Made by a program: the position numbers and the translations under genes | Shown: piece by piece, positions 22,738 to 35,820 of the stretch | How positions within the stretch are numbered: position 1 is the first letter of the stretch | Layout: each line of letters opens with the position of its first letter | Notes under the pieces: model-generated | The model's input: only the letters and a program-made list of their open reading frames with translations | Databases searched by the model: none | What the model was told of the DNA's origin: nothing | Origin: Panorpa germanica | Lineage: Eukaryota; Arthropoda; Insecta; Mecoptera; Panorpidae | NCBI GenBank assembly: GCA_963678705.1 | Contig: OY783223.1 | Location: forward strand, 4,588,001 to 4,652,000 | Length of the DNA stretch: 64,000 nt | Reading direction: 5' to 3'

Positions 22738-25700
22738 ATGTCAAAGAAAAGAAATATTTCATATATAAAACCTGAAGAACCCAATTTTCTAAAGAGAATT
22801 AAGGCTCAAATCGGATATAAGGAAGGTCCTACCGTTGATACGAAGGTATATATTATAAAAAATTAGTTATAGATCATAGAGAAACACGTTTCCGACAAAG
22901 AAGTAACCAAACTTTTATGTTGCTGCTTTTTCTGTTTTGGTAATATCAATTTTCTTTTATAGAGAGAAGAACTACCTTCATACGATCCTAACGATTTTCG
23001 AGAAATAGACGACGAGCCCCTGGTTGTTGTTCTTAAAAAAGGAGATTTAACAGCTGAAGAAGCTGCATCTGAGAAAGCAAAACTAGAAAAAGGTAAGATT
23101 TGTTTATTATTATTATATATGTTGTAAACACATCTTGCTTGCAATTTTTACATTGTTAACAATTATTATTTATATAAAATAGTAAAGGATTTGGTTAATT
23201 TAGTCTTGTGTTATGGTATTTATATAGGTCCCATTATATATTATCTTTATATAAATATGAATTTGGGCGGGAAGTTTAAAGTTATACGTTTTTACTACAA
23301 TTGAATTAGATAAACAAGAATACATGTTTATTTAGTTAATACAAGGTATATACATATACGTAAATGATATGTAAATTATTATGAAATATTGTTAATTAAA
23401 ATAGAAAATTAGCTTAATAATCAATAATAACAATAAATCATAATTTGTTATTTTGCACGTGACTGTACCGTCACGCCACGTAAGCTTATTCAGGACGTTC
23501 TGTGTAAAGTTACATAGAACGTATTATAGATAGTCTGTCTGAGCTTCCCCTTCAATATGTAATGGTTGGACCCATTTTGTGAAAACGGTAGTTCATAATA
23601 TGATACCGACGTAACATTTCCAATACGTCCCTGAATTTTATAATGTCATATTTACTATACTTTACATAATAATAGTGCGCATGCGTTAGCTTATTAGGAC
23701 GTCAGTGTAACGTTTAGCGGAACTTTGTTTTTTTTTTAATAATTTTTTTTTTTTTAATTTATTTTTAGTATTTTATTTTTTTCCTAATTTAATATTTGAA
23801 TCTTATTTATTTGGCGGGAAATTATATGACCTTGCAACTTCTGTGAATCATTCAAGTTGAGTTTCGCGCTATTTCAGTTATTGAGCTTGTTAGATTTGAT
23901 TTCATAACAAACGAACAATTTTATTTGTCATTATTCTGGCAATACCGGTATTGCCTCAGATGATACGTATCACCAAATAATTTGTTTATAATAATATACA
24001 TTTTAAACAATACAACTAAACCATTGTTTACTAAATTTCACATTACTAATTATATCGGCTACTCACTTGCGAAATAAGACACCAAGAGAACTGCAAACAT
24101 AGTACGAGGTCTTCAGTTAAAGAATCTGCTTGTTTATATCATAAATGTGTCGGTTATAGGGCTAGTTTTAGAAATAGACTGATGATAAGTTAAACTTAGT
24201 CTTAAAATGTACCTATTTGAGTCTTTTGGGTTATTAACATTTTGCGGAAACTTTTAAATATTTTGTGTAATTCAGAGGAGACATTTTTCTTATAAAATAA
24301 AAATAGAATTTATTAGAATCATATTAATGAAAATGCCTTGTTCAATTTTTTTGTTATAATTATTAAACATTCATATCTCAAGAGTGTTTTGTCCAAATAT
24401 TATGCGAAAATTTTAAGATTTGACAAAAGTTTAAGACTTTGAAGTGACAGCCGTCTATTTCTTATATACAATAGCTATTAAATATCAACGATTTTTGTTT
24501 AATACTTGTTTTTTCAAGTCTCGTTGTGGCATAGAGTTTAACATTTGATTGAAAATATAAAAACATATTTCAGTGAGAGGGGAAGGGGACACAAACCCTT
24601 GGTTGACTTTTCCAAATTAAACTACTTTTGTACATCCTCAAAGTCAAAAGAAGTCTTTGAAATGCGTTACCTTTTAGAAATCCTCCTCCTATATTATAAT
24701 GTTCCAAGTGTATATTTATATTCTTGTACGAAAGAATATTAGATTTCTTTCTTATAAGAAATAAGAATATTTGTTGATATGTTTGGTACGAATTTTGTAT
24801 GGCAGCTCGAAAACGGCTCCGCACATTTTCTTGAAAATTTTGTATTTCGTAGAGAAAAAAATTCTAAGACTTTTAGCGTCCTCGGATTTTCCCCTGAATT
24901 ACCTGAAATTTTGGAAAAACTTTTCGAATTTTTAATTCATAATAGATAGAAAGTTAAAATTTGGTATGTGTATTACGGAGTTCAATGCTAACATTTTTTG
25001 AAAATTAGAAATTAAAGAATTTGAAAAGGGGGCGTTGAGAAAATTAGGGGGCGCGGTAGGAAACTTTGGAGAAAACACAAATTTTGGAATACATAATAAC
25101 GAACGTTCTTAGGAAAAAAAAATTCAAAATTCAACAATTTTATTTGGGGACACGCGGGCGGTTTTTTCTGAGGGTAAAAATAGGGCTAGCAAGTTGAAAT
25201 TTTTTATATGGGCTACCTTTGGTACCTTATTTACAAATCGAAAAAAATTTCAAATTTTGAAAAAAGTTAGTCATAATACAAGTTGGAAATAATACAAAAG
25301 AATTAGAAATTTATTTGTGATAAAAGTATAAAGTGATAAATTAAAACAATATGTAAACTGTAATCATGAAATTACAAAGGAAACTGTCAAAATGTATATT
25401 ACTGACACACAACGCATGCGCACTAAACACTTCAAAATTTACCCTATTCTGAAAACATACAACTTTAGGATTAAAACGTTAAATTAAGGAATGATACAGC
25501 AGTTTATGACTCAATTTTTTGGATGATCCCCTTATTAATAAATATAAGCTGGACGTAAACGGAAGTACTATTTTCTTAGAACGAGGGGGCTCCTCAACTG
25601 ACGTAGAAAAGTAAAATATTTTCTTCTTAAATACTGGTTTATACATCAGTTAATTATGTATAGCCTATTATTCTATATTATAGCACGCATACATGCACAA

Positions 25701-28700
25701 TGTCTAGCTACGATGAGCAAGTCTTTACCGTAGCTACAGCAGCCATGACTGAGGCTAGGTGAATAACACAAAACGAAGACAATGACGACATTAAAGATTA
25801 CGTAAACATCGTGTACATTTTTTGGACAGGTTCTTACGTTTCTTATCAATCTTGTCCATTATTTTATCTATGTGTAATAACAGCTGTCAATGATTAATTT
25901 ATTTATTTTTATAATATCATTGTTAGGTCAATATTTTGATTTTTTGTTAAATATTAACTTTCTATTAATGTGAGAAAGAATTTGACTTATTTGATCGTCC
26001 TTTGTGAAGGTAATCACTGATATATCTCTTCGTAAAATCTCAATAATACTGTCATTACTAAACTGATCATTATTGATGACAGTACAACCAATGATACTAT
26101 TCAGAATCATTTCAAAATCATTAAAATGTATGAACTTAGCACGTTTTCAAGAATACTGTACTGTCAATATTGATGCTCCAGTATCAAAATATTCAGCTCC
26201 ATGTGTTATCCTATATTATAATGTTCCAGGTGTATATTTATATGTTTATATTCTTATATGTTTGGTTCGAATGTTGTATGGTAAAACGAAAACTGCTCTA
26301 GGGAAGTTTTTCAAATTTTCGTATTCTAATTCTAAATTCTATTCTAAATTTCCCTTTCGTAGAGAACAAAATTCTAAGACTTTTGGCGTCCCCGGATTTT
26401 TTCCTGAATTTCCTGGAAACCCGTAATTTTGGAAACAATAGGCTCTTTTTTGTTGTATAACTTTGTTATTTGTAAAAGATAGAAAGATGAAATTGTGCAC
26501 GTGTATTACGCTATTGAATGAGAATATATTTCAAAATTTAGAATTCAAAATTTTATAAAAAGGGCGCCAAGAAAATTAGAGGGCCCGGTAGGAAACTTTG
26601 ATGACAGCTCAAATTTTGAATTTTGTAATAATTGAATTTCAAAATTTTATTTGGGGGCACGGGGGCAGTTTTTGCCGAGGGTAAAAAATGTGCTAGAAAG
26701 TTCAAATTTTGTATATAAGCTAACTTTGGCACGAATTATTTGTTCTTATATGTTAAATTAATATCAATTTAAAAATGTAATTAAAATTTGAAATGAAATT
26801 CAATTCACATACAAAGGACAGTCGTCGCTTGCGATCATTTATACACATCTAAAAACTTGACAAATTTAGTAATACTGTTATTATTATATCAATATTTATT
26901 AATGTCATTATTCTGCAAAATTTGTGTTGTCAAAATAATCATTATCACATAATTTTTGGTATCATTCCATATTTACGTTTTCCATCACAATCCATCATTT
27001 TTTTTGACTAAAGAAAAGACGAACTTAAAAATGATATAATTAAAACTACATTTTTAATTGTAAGTATGTTCTATAACATTACCACTGTTTAAATACATAG
27101 CTTTATCAATGTAAAGTTTAATATAATCCAAGATTAAGGTAATCTAACACAGTTATGTCATATTTACCTGTATACGCATTTATTACATAAATATTATGTA
27201 AATAATATATTTATTATGTATTATTAATAATTATTTACAATTACTCTATCCGCCATTGATCAGTCTATATGTATATTACATATATACACACACTTCTTTT
27301 TATATACCTACGAAAAGTATATAAAAGGAAGTATATAAGGATAAAACTTGGTGTACTTTTCCATCCACTTTTGCTGTGCCGTGGATCGATACTAGAGACG
27401 ATATTTCGGGTTCGACCCTTCTTAAGGTTTTTACTTTTTTGCTCCTTTTTCATTTGCTTTCCTCTAACTTTTCGGTCTTGTTATTATAGTTCTCGGCTGC
27501 ATCGATTTCTCTCTCGTTTCCACCTATCTTTTCCTGGAAATCTATAATTAATTTTTAAGGTGTTAGTTTATATTAGAAATATTATTTCTTGACGAAGAGA
27601 ATAAAAACGACAAAAAGAAAATATCTTTTTAAATTGAGAAACAAATTATTATATAAAAAATTATTTTTGAGGTTCCAATACGTAAAATTGTAACAACCGT
27701 TACTCTGGAGTACATATTAGACAACTTATAAGTCAACTTCAAAACTAAATTAAAACTAAAACGAAAATTCGTGTGCTTGCAATAATATTTTATGAAAGAG
27801 AGAGACAACACTATTTGGAAAGGTAAAGCAAATAGAGACAACGCTAACAATTTTATTTTCAGACATATTTCACAACTGCTTATATCAAATACACAGATAA
27901 TCTTCCGCGAATAAGGTCCGTGGTTTGCATATCGAACATATACGAATATGCATACGTATAACTGTATACGAACACGATTTTTTTCGTTCTAGTATCTGTA
28001 AATATCACATATTAAAGTGTATGAATCTGACAATCGGCAAAGATCACGAATAGGCGAACACGCATGTTCGGATAAGAATGGTAGTACACTGTAGAGATGA
28101 TCACGCACATTTGTGACAGGTCTGTCTTAAGACAGACTTTTGTGTGCTCATATGGAATTATCTATATCTTCCACGACAAAAACAAAATGGGCTTGTGTCC
28201 TATGTCTTAATTTCTACAAAAGTGTACTATATATTGAAAAAGTTGGTTACTAGAACCTCAAATGTTCAATTATTTTTTAATAACTCCTTATATGTTAGGA
28301 GATATTAACAATTAAAAAAGTCATTTTGTCTCTTTAATTATTAAAGGGATTCAACGTTGTACGCATTCCAAGTGCATGTGACATCACAATCCTTGTGTAA
28401 GGTTACCAACCTTACAGCTCATAAATCTCTGCTATATGTATTTATATATCAAAATATCAAATATTATTTACAGCTATTTCAAGGAACAATAAAATTCCAA
28501 TATTATGTCTGCCTTAACAGGGTTAAATAAAATAAAAACTTATTATTCTTTTATTTGCCTTGATTATTTGACTACCAACAGCTACAAAACATTACCACAG
28601 CACTGACCTACTCAACAAATAACTGACGTTAAAATGCATTTCACGTCATACAAATATGGCCGACCATTTCTAGCGCTAAAACTACAATTCAAACTTTTAA

Positions 28701-29260
28701 TTGCTATATCTCCGTCAGTATTTAGATATTTAATAAAATAGACACGCCAATACACATTTATTAACATCAATTTCAATCAACAATTGAAAAATCGACCACT
28801 AAAAAATGAGGACACAAGCCCATTGTCTGAGCGATCTGACAAGATCGCAAGGAGGTTCATATTGTTATCTACAGTATAAATTCATTTAATCCAAGACATC
28901 CCTATGAGAAAATATTATCTCATACTACTATTGAAAATTCAATAATATATTTCTTATTATTCCATTACCAGTCGTATGATACTTCCTTTTTCTGATATTA
29001 AAACACAAGTACAAATTTCCTAATATATATATTTTCTTATTGTTACAGAAAAGGACGACACACCCGCAGATTTAAGTGAACGCGTAATTTTCCGACCCAA
29101 ACAAAAAGCGGAATCAGCACTAACCATTGAAGATAATTCTAAAAATAGTGAAAAAGAAAGTGTAAAAAATAAAAGTGAAATTAAAAAAAGTAAATCTAAA
29201 AAGCAGAAATCAAAAATAGTGTTATCGTTCAACGAAGACGAAGAAGAGAACGAGTTCTGA
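22738..29260 (+). CDS. KIAA1143: KIAA1143 homologue, 3 exons, 149 aa
   Basis: Exons 22738-22845, 22963-23092 and 29049-29260, all with GT-AG junctions; the last intron splits a codon after its first base. The protein begins [20 protein letters not shown] and continues [12 protein letters not shown], then has [34 protein letters not shown] and ends [12 protein letters not shown]. This matches the human protein block for block ([60 protein letters not shown]) and in length (154 aa in human). The function is unknown. It is small, highly charged, without membrane segment or signal peptide, and probably nuclear. Intron 1 is 117 bp; intron 2 is about 6 kb and full of transposon copies. Confidence 0.92.
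23093..24686 (+). other. KIAA1143 intron 2, first part
   Basis: AT-rich. A small imperfect hairpin (ACGTTCTGTGTAA against TTACATAGAACGT) lies near 23493-23522, and AAGCTTATTCAGGACGT at about 23480 recurs in similar form near 23690 (TTAGCTTATTAGGACGT). No gene. Confidence 0.5.
24687..25270 (+). mobile_element. Helitron-like element, 3' truncated
   Basis: It starts TCCTATATTATAATGTTCCA, as does the copy at 26209; Helitrons begin with TC. The body shares GACTTTTAGCGTCC and the GGGGACACGCGGGCGGTTTT block with the other two copies. The 3' hairpin is not present. Confidence 0.55.
25271..26208 (+). other. KIAA1143 intron 2, between Helitron copies
   Basis: A possible family 2 terminus (TTAAGGAATGATAC) occurs near 25480-25497. 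No gene. Confidence 0.4.
26209..26852 (+). mobile_element. Helitron-like element, near full length (~640 bp)
   Basis: The 5' end TCCTATATTATAATG is preceded by A, and the 3' end has the hairpin core GTCGTCGCTTGCGA followed 18 nt later by CTAA, so both expected ends are present, although the hairpin is degraded. Internal blocks (GGCGTCCCCGGATTTTTTCC, GGGGGCACGGGGGCAGTTTT) match the copies at 1386 and 24687. No Rep/helicase frame; non-autonomous. Confidence 0.6.
26853..28186 (+). other. KIAA1143 intron 2; possible SINE trace
   Basis: At 27409-27418 GGTTCGACCC resembles a pol III B box in a tRNA-like context (GTGGATCGATACTAGAGACG just upstream), but no good A box is visible. Otherwise AT-rich. 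Confidence 0.3.
28187..28823 (-). mobile_element. MITE family 1, copy D (full length)
   Basis: 637 bp with both termini (TGGGCTTGTGTCCTATG at left, GAGGACACAAGCCCA at right), in reverse orientation, inside KIAA1143 intron 2 and ending 225 bp before exon 3. It is nearly identical to copies C and E. Confidence 0.9.
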
Positions 29261-30059
29261 TTTAAATGTAAGTGCCATGTTTCTATACCTTATGTATATC
29301 TCTATTGATAACCTCTAAATATAATCTTAAAAGACATCAATTTTATCACAAATCGTTCTATATTAGCTACAAGTTTTTTTTATGTAAAATAAACCTTAAA
29401 TTTACGTAACTTTGATTAGCTGACCAATGTATGGACCTTATTACAAACACAATCCTCCTTTAGAATAATATTTGGTGACCCCTACCTTGAATCGATAAAA
29501 GGTCACCATTCTGAACTGGTTTGTGAGTAGGTAATTTCATATGCCAAGTTGTTTTTTACTTCCTTTTTATAATTTCTTACACTTAATTGTATTCCCTTCC
29601 TTGAGCAACTCTCACCCCTCCCCCACCCTACACTTTTTTTATCTAAATGTCTCGCTAAAGACATATTTAATCTAAAAGGGTCTAAGTTTTCCTTAAAATC
29701 TGATTTTAATACATTTCATTCCTATCTTAACAATTCAAACTTAAAACTAAACTTTATTAATATAATATTTATTTATATTAATTTAGAACATATTAAGTTT
29801 ATTGTGTAAAAATTTGAAGTCAATTGAAGTAAAACTGTCGAAGATATAGAGTTTTAAAAAAGTCTTCATCTTTCGTGTTACTTTGAAACTTTTAAATGCG
29901 TTTTCTCACACTTAGCTTTTTCAGAGTCGGTGCCCTCTGTGGCTCAAAATTACTGAACCGATTCTTTTGAAATTTTGCACAGTTTTTCTTTACATAAATG
30001 CCGAAGTAATGCTGTCGAATTTTTTATATTTTTCAATTTAAACGTATTTTAAAATAACA
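29261..30059. other. 3' region of KIAA1143 and spacer
   Basis: AATAAA-type signal near 29388. The block 29920-30050 (AATTACTGAACCGATTCTTTTG, then AAATTTTGCAC) is the kind of sequence found in insect DNA transposons and may be the left part of the next repeat. Confidence 0.45.
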
Positions 30060-30465
30060 TTTTCATGAAAAATCGGTATCTTGACTTTTAAGTGCTATAA
30101 AAAATTGAAAAAACAATAAAAAAAATAAAAACTCGACAGCGTTACCAGCAGAAACTAACCAACTAATGAAATCATTTTGGTTTTTCGATATCAGAAAATC
30201 CAGTGATGAGTGGCACGCAATGTTACTTTTGTTTGTGACGTCTGCGGAGATTCGCTGCCAATGCCTCATTTCTTAATATTTATTTATGAAAATTTCACAA
30301 AATATTCTTTAAATGTTATTTTATCATGTAGTAATTATGGAAATAATTATATATTAACTGTGTCGTCAAAAAACATTATCGAAAATAGGCTTCTTTTTTA
30401 TTGTTTTACCCTCGTATCGTATTTTTTTCAAAAATTAATAATATTAAATAAAGCTCATTACTGAC
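30060..30465 (+). repeat. dispersed repeat family 3, copy 2
   Basis: Same family as 13730-14140, about 16 kb away and in the same orientation. The shared frame (30210-30464) again contains FVCDVCGDSLPMPHFLIF. Confidence 0.65.
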
Positions 30466-31121
30466 GCGAAATACACAGCGAATAAAACATGAGATTAAAA
30501 CTAAACTTTAAAATTAAAACAATAGCTGAGAATGATACCAAAATCGCAAATATTTTGTATCTTATCCAAATTCAATCGGTGTTACAAATAAAAACTTTTT
30601 ATTCTCAAGAGAAAACAACTATTATATGATTTGACTGTAAATCTCCATGGTGTTCCGGACCATAAAGTCAACTGGTGGAAAGTCCTTTTTATCATCTATA
30701 CATATTTTCAACTGTTGTTTTGTACTTCCATCAGCTATGGAGTCTGTTATCCATAGACACACATACCAATATACATACATATATACTATTTTATTGGGTA
30801 GAGTTAGAGTTAGACTGATTTCTCCACAGATGTTACCTGTTGCTGAAGCTCAGCGTTTGCAGTCCTTTTATTTATATGTACCAGGGTTACCTCATAAAAT
30901 ATATAAATCTACAATTGTCGTTGTCGGGACATTTTCATCGCCGAAATGAATGTTTATATAATAGAATCTATGTGATATACTATGTTATATATAGGGGATG
31001 ATATTCTAACATAAAAATAATACGTACGATTAGGGGAGGTGTTTTTTTTATGTATTATATTTAATATATATGGAACAACTGTATTATTGCTTATAAGTAC
31101 TATATATGGCGTCCAGTTTGA
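30466..31121. other. intergenic, no gene seen
   Basis: AACAATAGCTGAGAATGATACC near 30520 recalls the end of MITE family 2. The 100-codon frame at 30647 crosses low-complexity sequence and is not convincing. Confidence 0.5.
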
Positions 31122-31757
31122 ATGGGCTTATGTCCTCATTTTTTAGTGGTCGATTTTTCAATTGTTGATTAAAATTGATGTTAATAAATGTGTATTGGCG
31201 TGTCTATTTTATTAAATATCTAAATATTGACGGAGATATAGGAATTAAAAGTTTGAATTGTAGTTTTAGCGCTAGAAATGGTCGGCCATATTTGTATGAC
31301 GTGAAATGCATTTTAACGTCAGTTATTTGTTGAGTAGGTCAGTGCTGTGGTAATGTTCTGTAGCTGTTGGTAGTCGAATAATCAAGACAAATCAAAGAAT
31401 AATAAGTTTTTATTTTATTTAACCCTGCTAAGGCAGACATAGTATTGAAATTTTATTGTTCCTTGAAATAGCTGTAAATAATATTTGATATTTTGATATA
31501 TAAATACATATAGCAGAGATTTAAGAGCTGTAAGGTTGGTAATCTTACACAAGGATTGTGATGTCACATGCATTTGGAATGTGTACAACGTTGAATCCCT
31601 TTAATAATTAAAGAGAAAAATAACTTTTTTAATTGTTAATATCTCTTAACATATAAGGAGTTATTAAAAAATAATTGAACATTTGAGGTTCTAGTAACCC
31701 ACTTTATCGATATATAGTACACTTTTATAGAAATTAAGACATAGGACACAAGCCCAT
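31122..31757 (+). mobile_element. MITE family 1, copy E (full length)
   Basis: 636 bp with both ends (ATGGGCTTATGTCCTC at left, AGGACACAAGCCCAT at right). Very close in sequence to copies C and D. Confidence 0.9.
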
Positions 31758-32634
31758 TAACCTTTAATAACCGATAGTGTTGCCAGTGAGGTAACAATTG
31801 TTAATAAATTTTAAAAAATATCTATACGGAAAATTTTAAGTTTGTTGTTAAAACAGTTAGGAAATTGAGCCACTGATACTCTAAAAATGGTATTAAGCAC
31901 AGAAATTTATGATTTACAAAAGTTTTTATATAAATTCAACTCAAATACAAAAAATAATAATTTTTAGTATTTTTTTTTTTACACAATAAGGTAGAAGTCT
32001 CCCCTAGGTTGTGGAATTGTCAGCTTATTATAGTAAAAACTTTCCAAAGAGAAAATGTGACGCAATCGAATGAGGTGGTCAATCGATATCAACAGATTTT
32101 TATATTACTTAACCTGCAAGTGAACAAAGAAATTTTCAAGCATCACATAATTTAATTCTCTGTTTAAAATAACCAATGAAATTTTCAGAAAATGTAAGCA
32201 TCTTTGCTGTATTTATAATTTAACCACTTTAAACACAATATTGATGTATCAAATTCTTTATAAAAATTTGTGCATTTGAAATAGGTCAAATCACACCTAT
32301 CTGCAAATGCTATAAAAAAGAATACCGACAAAAATTCCCTGTACACTGTCGTCCATTTCATGTTGAATATGATATTATGTGTAAAATTGTATCCTTTTTC
32401 TAATTTAATAGTCAGATAAATCGTAATTGGAACCAAATTAAATTATAACTCAGATAACATTTACCGAATACCGTTATAATGCTTGAATCTCGAATATCCT
32501 TTTTCTCTTTATCTCAAAACTCTTTATTCAGAGATATCCCACTAATGTACTGGACGATCGATATGAACGATTAAAGATCATATTAGAGAAAAAACAGATA
32601 ATATTTTTAATCTGTACATTTTTTATCAGTAGCC
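31758..32634. other. intergenic, no gene seen
   Basis: AT-rich; a few short frames, none convincing. Confidence 0.6.
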
Positions 32635-32645
32635 TTAGGTATTAT

Positions 32646-32936
32646 TTGTTTTTTTAATTATTTTATTTGCCTTGACTTTTATTATATTTTTACATATTTC
32701 ACATTTTATAATTCTATTTTACAAATTTCTAAATATTTAAATAATTCACTAATTAATTTTAAATCACTTATCAAAAATTTAGTATTAACAGAAAAAGTTT
32801 TAAGTTTTTCACTATTGAATTTTGATCTTTTGAAACTATAATTTATGCAATCAAATATAATATGATCCAAAGTTCCTTCTTCACCACATTGACATCTATC
32901 GTCAGATTTAATATTAATTTTGAACGGGTGAAGGTA
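32646..32936 (-). mobile_element. short 5'-truncated LINE (same family as 53244-54120)
   Basis: On the minus strand the sequence reads a CQCGEEGTLDHIIF knuckle and the following INYSF segment, matching the LINE at 53.2 kb. It then runs into a shared 3' end (AAGTCAAGGCAAATAAA) and an A-rich tail. The insertion is flanked by an 11-bp target duplication TTAGGTATTAT at 32635-32645 and 32937-32947. Only about 290 bp of the 3' end was inserted. Confidence 0.85.
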
Positions 32937-32947
32937 TTAGGTATTAT

Positions 32948-34059
32948 ATTTAAATTATTTATATCGGTTGCATATATGGTTCACTTTTAAGAGACAATAT
33001 TGAAATATCCTACCATATCATGAGCCTGTATTTCTAAACGGTATGTAGGTCTAAATCTGTTGATAATAAATTTTACCTATACCACACTTTTAATACCTAA
33101 AAGTGTTGCCAAAGGTAAGAATGATGTATTCTGTTCTATATCGCAAATAATAGAATATCCTTATATCTGGTAACACTATTGTTAACGTTAAGGCAGTTAG
33201 AGAATTAGGCTCTATAGCACTTTTGGTCATATGATTATAGTTTAGTATTGCATTTATTAAGGAATCCACATTTCCTAGTTAGAATATATTCTTTTTTTCC
33301 GATATTTTGAATTATAGGGTATAACAATTAAACATGAACATACTCTTTTTACTTATTTCGATAACGGTCTTTTTGATCGGTTCTTACTGTTCAAACAATC
33401 ACCAGAAAGCATAGCAGCGTGGCATCAATGCCTCAACCATTTTTAGCCATTATTGTTTAGTAGTAATAATTACATTTATATACATTAATTTATAATTCTA
33501 TCAGTCGTTCCAAAAAGCAATCACAATATGTGCCAGTACTTGTTGATTGACTTAGAATTAGTATAATTGACTCTAATGTAACAATTAGTAATTTTTACGT
33601 AAATTATTAAGGTCAACATTTTTTTAAGCAACATGACAAAAGAAATAACATTTTAATTTTAAATTAGCATAACATTATGTGTCAATTTATAAAAAGAGCT
33701 TTTGGTATGTAAATCAAATAAGTATATAAATTAATTAGTGATTTGAATATTTAATGATTTTATTCTTTATGAGCTTCTTTTTAATTGTTTTGTGGAACTT
33801 TGTTGTCTTAGAATATGTTTTTGTAATGTGTATTTTGTATAAGAAATGTATTATGTTTACTTCAGTTTAGTTAAGAAGGCAAAAACATTGAATTTTAATT
33901 AGTTGTGAAAATATAACAACAGCATACGAGTATAATTGATGCAGCGCTAATAGTAGTGATTGTTGCAGTGTCGTATTCAAAGATTTGGAAAATTTAGTAT
34001 TTCTTGAAAGTAAAGAACTTGTACTTTATTAAAAAAAAAGGAGTTGACCTTTTATTTGA
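32948..34059. other. intergenic, no gene seen
   Basis: AT-rich unique sequence with no coding or repeat signal recognised. Confidence 0.6.
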
Positions 34060-34270
34060 TGTAATGTAAATGTAACGGTTTCGCTGAAGATAACGGCTCC
34101 TAAAAAAACTTACTTACTAGCGCCTCAAACGCTCTCAATAGAAACTCCGAGCCCAACAACGACAACGACGTAATGTGCGCCGCGAACGTTGCAGTGAATA
34201 AACGTTACCCAGAACGAATACTAGCTGTAACTTAAAAAGTAACGTCAGCGTAAAGTTTACTTAAACGAAT
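34060..34270 (-). promoter_or_regulatory. orphan CpG-dense patch with a strong splice donor
   Basis: In a region that is otherwise ~75% AT, this block is rich in CpG (CGACAACGACGTAATGTGCG, GCCGCGAACGTTGCAG). On the minus strand it ends in GAGGCGCTA followed by GTAAGTAAG (donor at 34117), a near-ideal 5' splice site. It could be the promoter and first non-coding exon of a minus-strand transcript, but no downstream partner exon is identified. Confidence 0.35.
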
Positions 34271-35820
34271 AAATATACTACATAGCTGATTGGTTGGTGA
34301 GATCTATATATTTTACGTGTTGTTTAAAGTTTCATCGAACGAATATTTTTAATATTATTACGAAGAAAATCGATAATTTAATAAATTATTATTTCAATTA
34401 TTTCTAATTGTATTATACGTATATTTTGAAAAATAGTAATTTTCGAAATTTGAATGATTAAAATGAAATTTTAAATCAATAACAATAGAAATTTTATGTC
34501 AATTATTTTATTTAGGGTTAAATTATGTTTTTGTAAATTTAGGCATTGTTTTAGCGTTTTTTTTTTTTTGAAAGTATTTTTGATATTGACGTCATTTTTT
34601 TTGCGTCGTAGCTTGACGTCCATTTTGCCTTTCAAGCCACATAGGCAAAATGAAGATCGGGCCAAACCATTATGAAATAAAGGGGAGGCCGGTTTATACT
34701 GCTTGGGCCCCAGTTCGACTGCCAAGCGTCAGTTGCAGGACCGTATTAAAATTATTATTATTTTGACCCGGTTATTTACGCGGAACCCCTATAAATAATT
34801 TATCATATTTATTATTTATTTTAATTTTTTTTTTATATTACGCTGATGATATTTATCTTAATTAAGATTTAATTTTAATTATTTGTTTTTTAATTTTTAT
34901 TTTTAATTTAAATTTGTTTCTTAATTACTTTTAATGATTTTAAATTGTTTTCATAAAATTATTTATTTGAATTTTACTTGAATTTTAAGTTTTGGTAATT
35001 TATTTTCTTTCTAAAACTTTATTTTAAAGAAATATTTCTTTTCCTTTTAGATTTTCATTTAGTGATATGATTCTTATATTTAAATTTCTATTTAAAAGAC
35101 ATTTTTAGGACAGTTTGTTTCTATTGTATAAACACGTGTATTATATATTATTATTATTATTTGGTAAAAAAATAATAAAATATTTTATTATTTTAATATT
35201 TCAATAGATATTAATTACCTATTGATTTCAAATAAACAAATCTACATTTAAATTAATTTAAAAAAAGTCGTCTTTAATAATTAATCGAATTAGATATTTT
35301 TACAAGATATATTATTAATTAATCATTATAGTGAAATGATGCAATCCATTCTTAAGATTTCTTTCACTATAAATTTTCATAGGCTATAAAATCTAAATCT
35401 ATGTTATAAAATGGTATTTCAAAAAGAAATATTTGCGTTATTGATTCATCTGAAATGAATAATAATAATAAGAGCTTTTCTGTTGTAGAACTGGGCTTTT
35501 ATTAAATTAAATTAATCAACAGTCTATTTCCTTTCTTATCACCTAACGACAGACTTATTAAAAAACGATTTGTCTAGACATAAGACGCTGTAATTTCCAT
35601 TTCAGTTTCTCACTCGATCTTTCATAATATATTCTTTCTAAATTATAATCAATCAAGGCAAATAAAGTGATTATTATTTGTAATAAGCAGATCACTCAAA
35701 GATCATAAATATCTCTATGCCCCAGCTCCACACGTGGACCCCTAAAAGGCTCTGCAAAGTTAAAAAATGTAAAAATTAATTCCATTGTTCACTTATTATA
35801 TTGTTGATGTCTAGACCTAA
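34271..35820. other. intergenic, very AT-rich
   Basis: Contains a short GC-richer segment at 34600-34750 with an imperfect inverted repeat (CATTTTGCCT / AGGCAAAATG), possibly a transposon remnant. No gene. Confidence 0.5.

Noticed and set aside
27360-27430. second tRNA-derived SINE
   Set aside because: A B-box-like GGTTCGACCC is present but no acceptable A box at the right distance.
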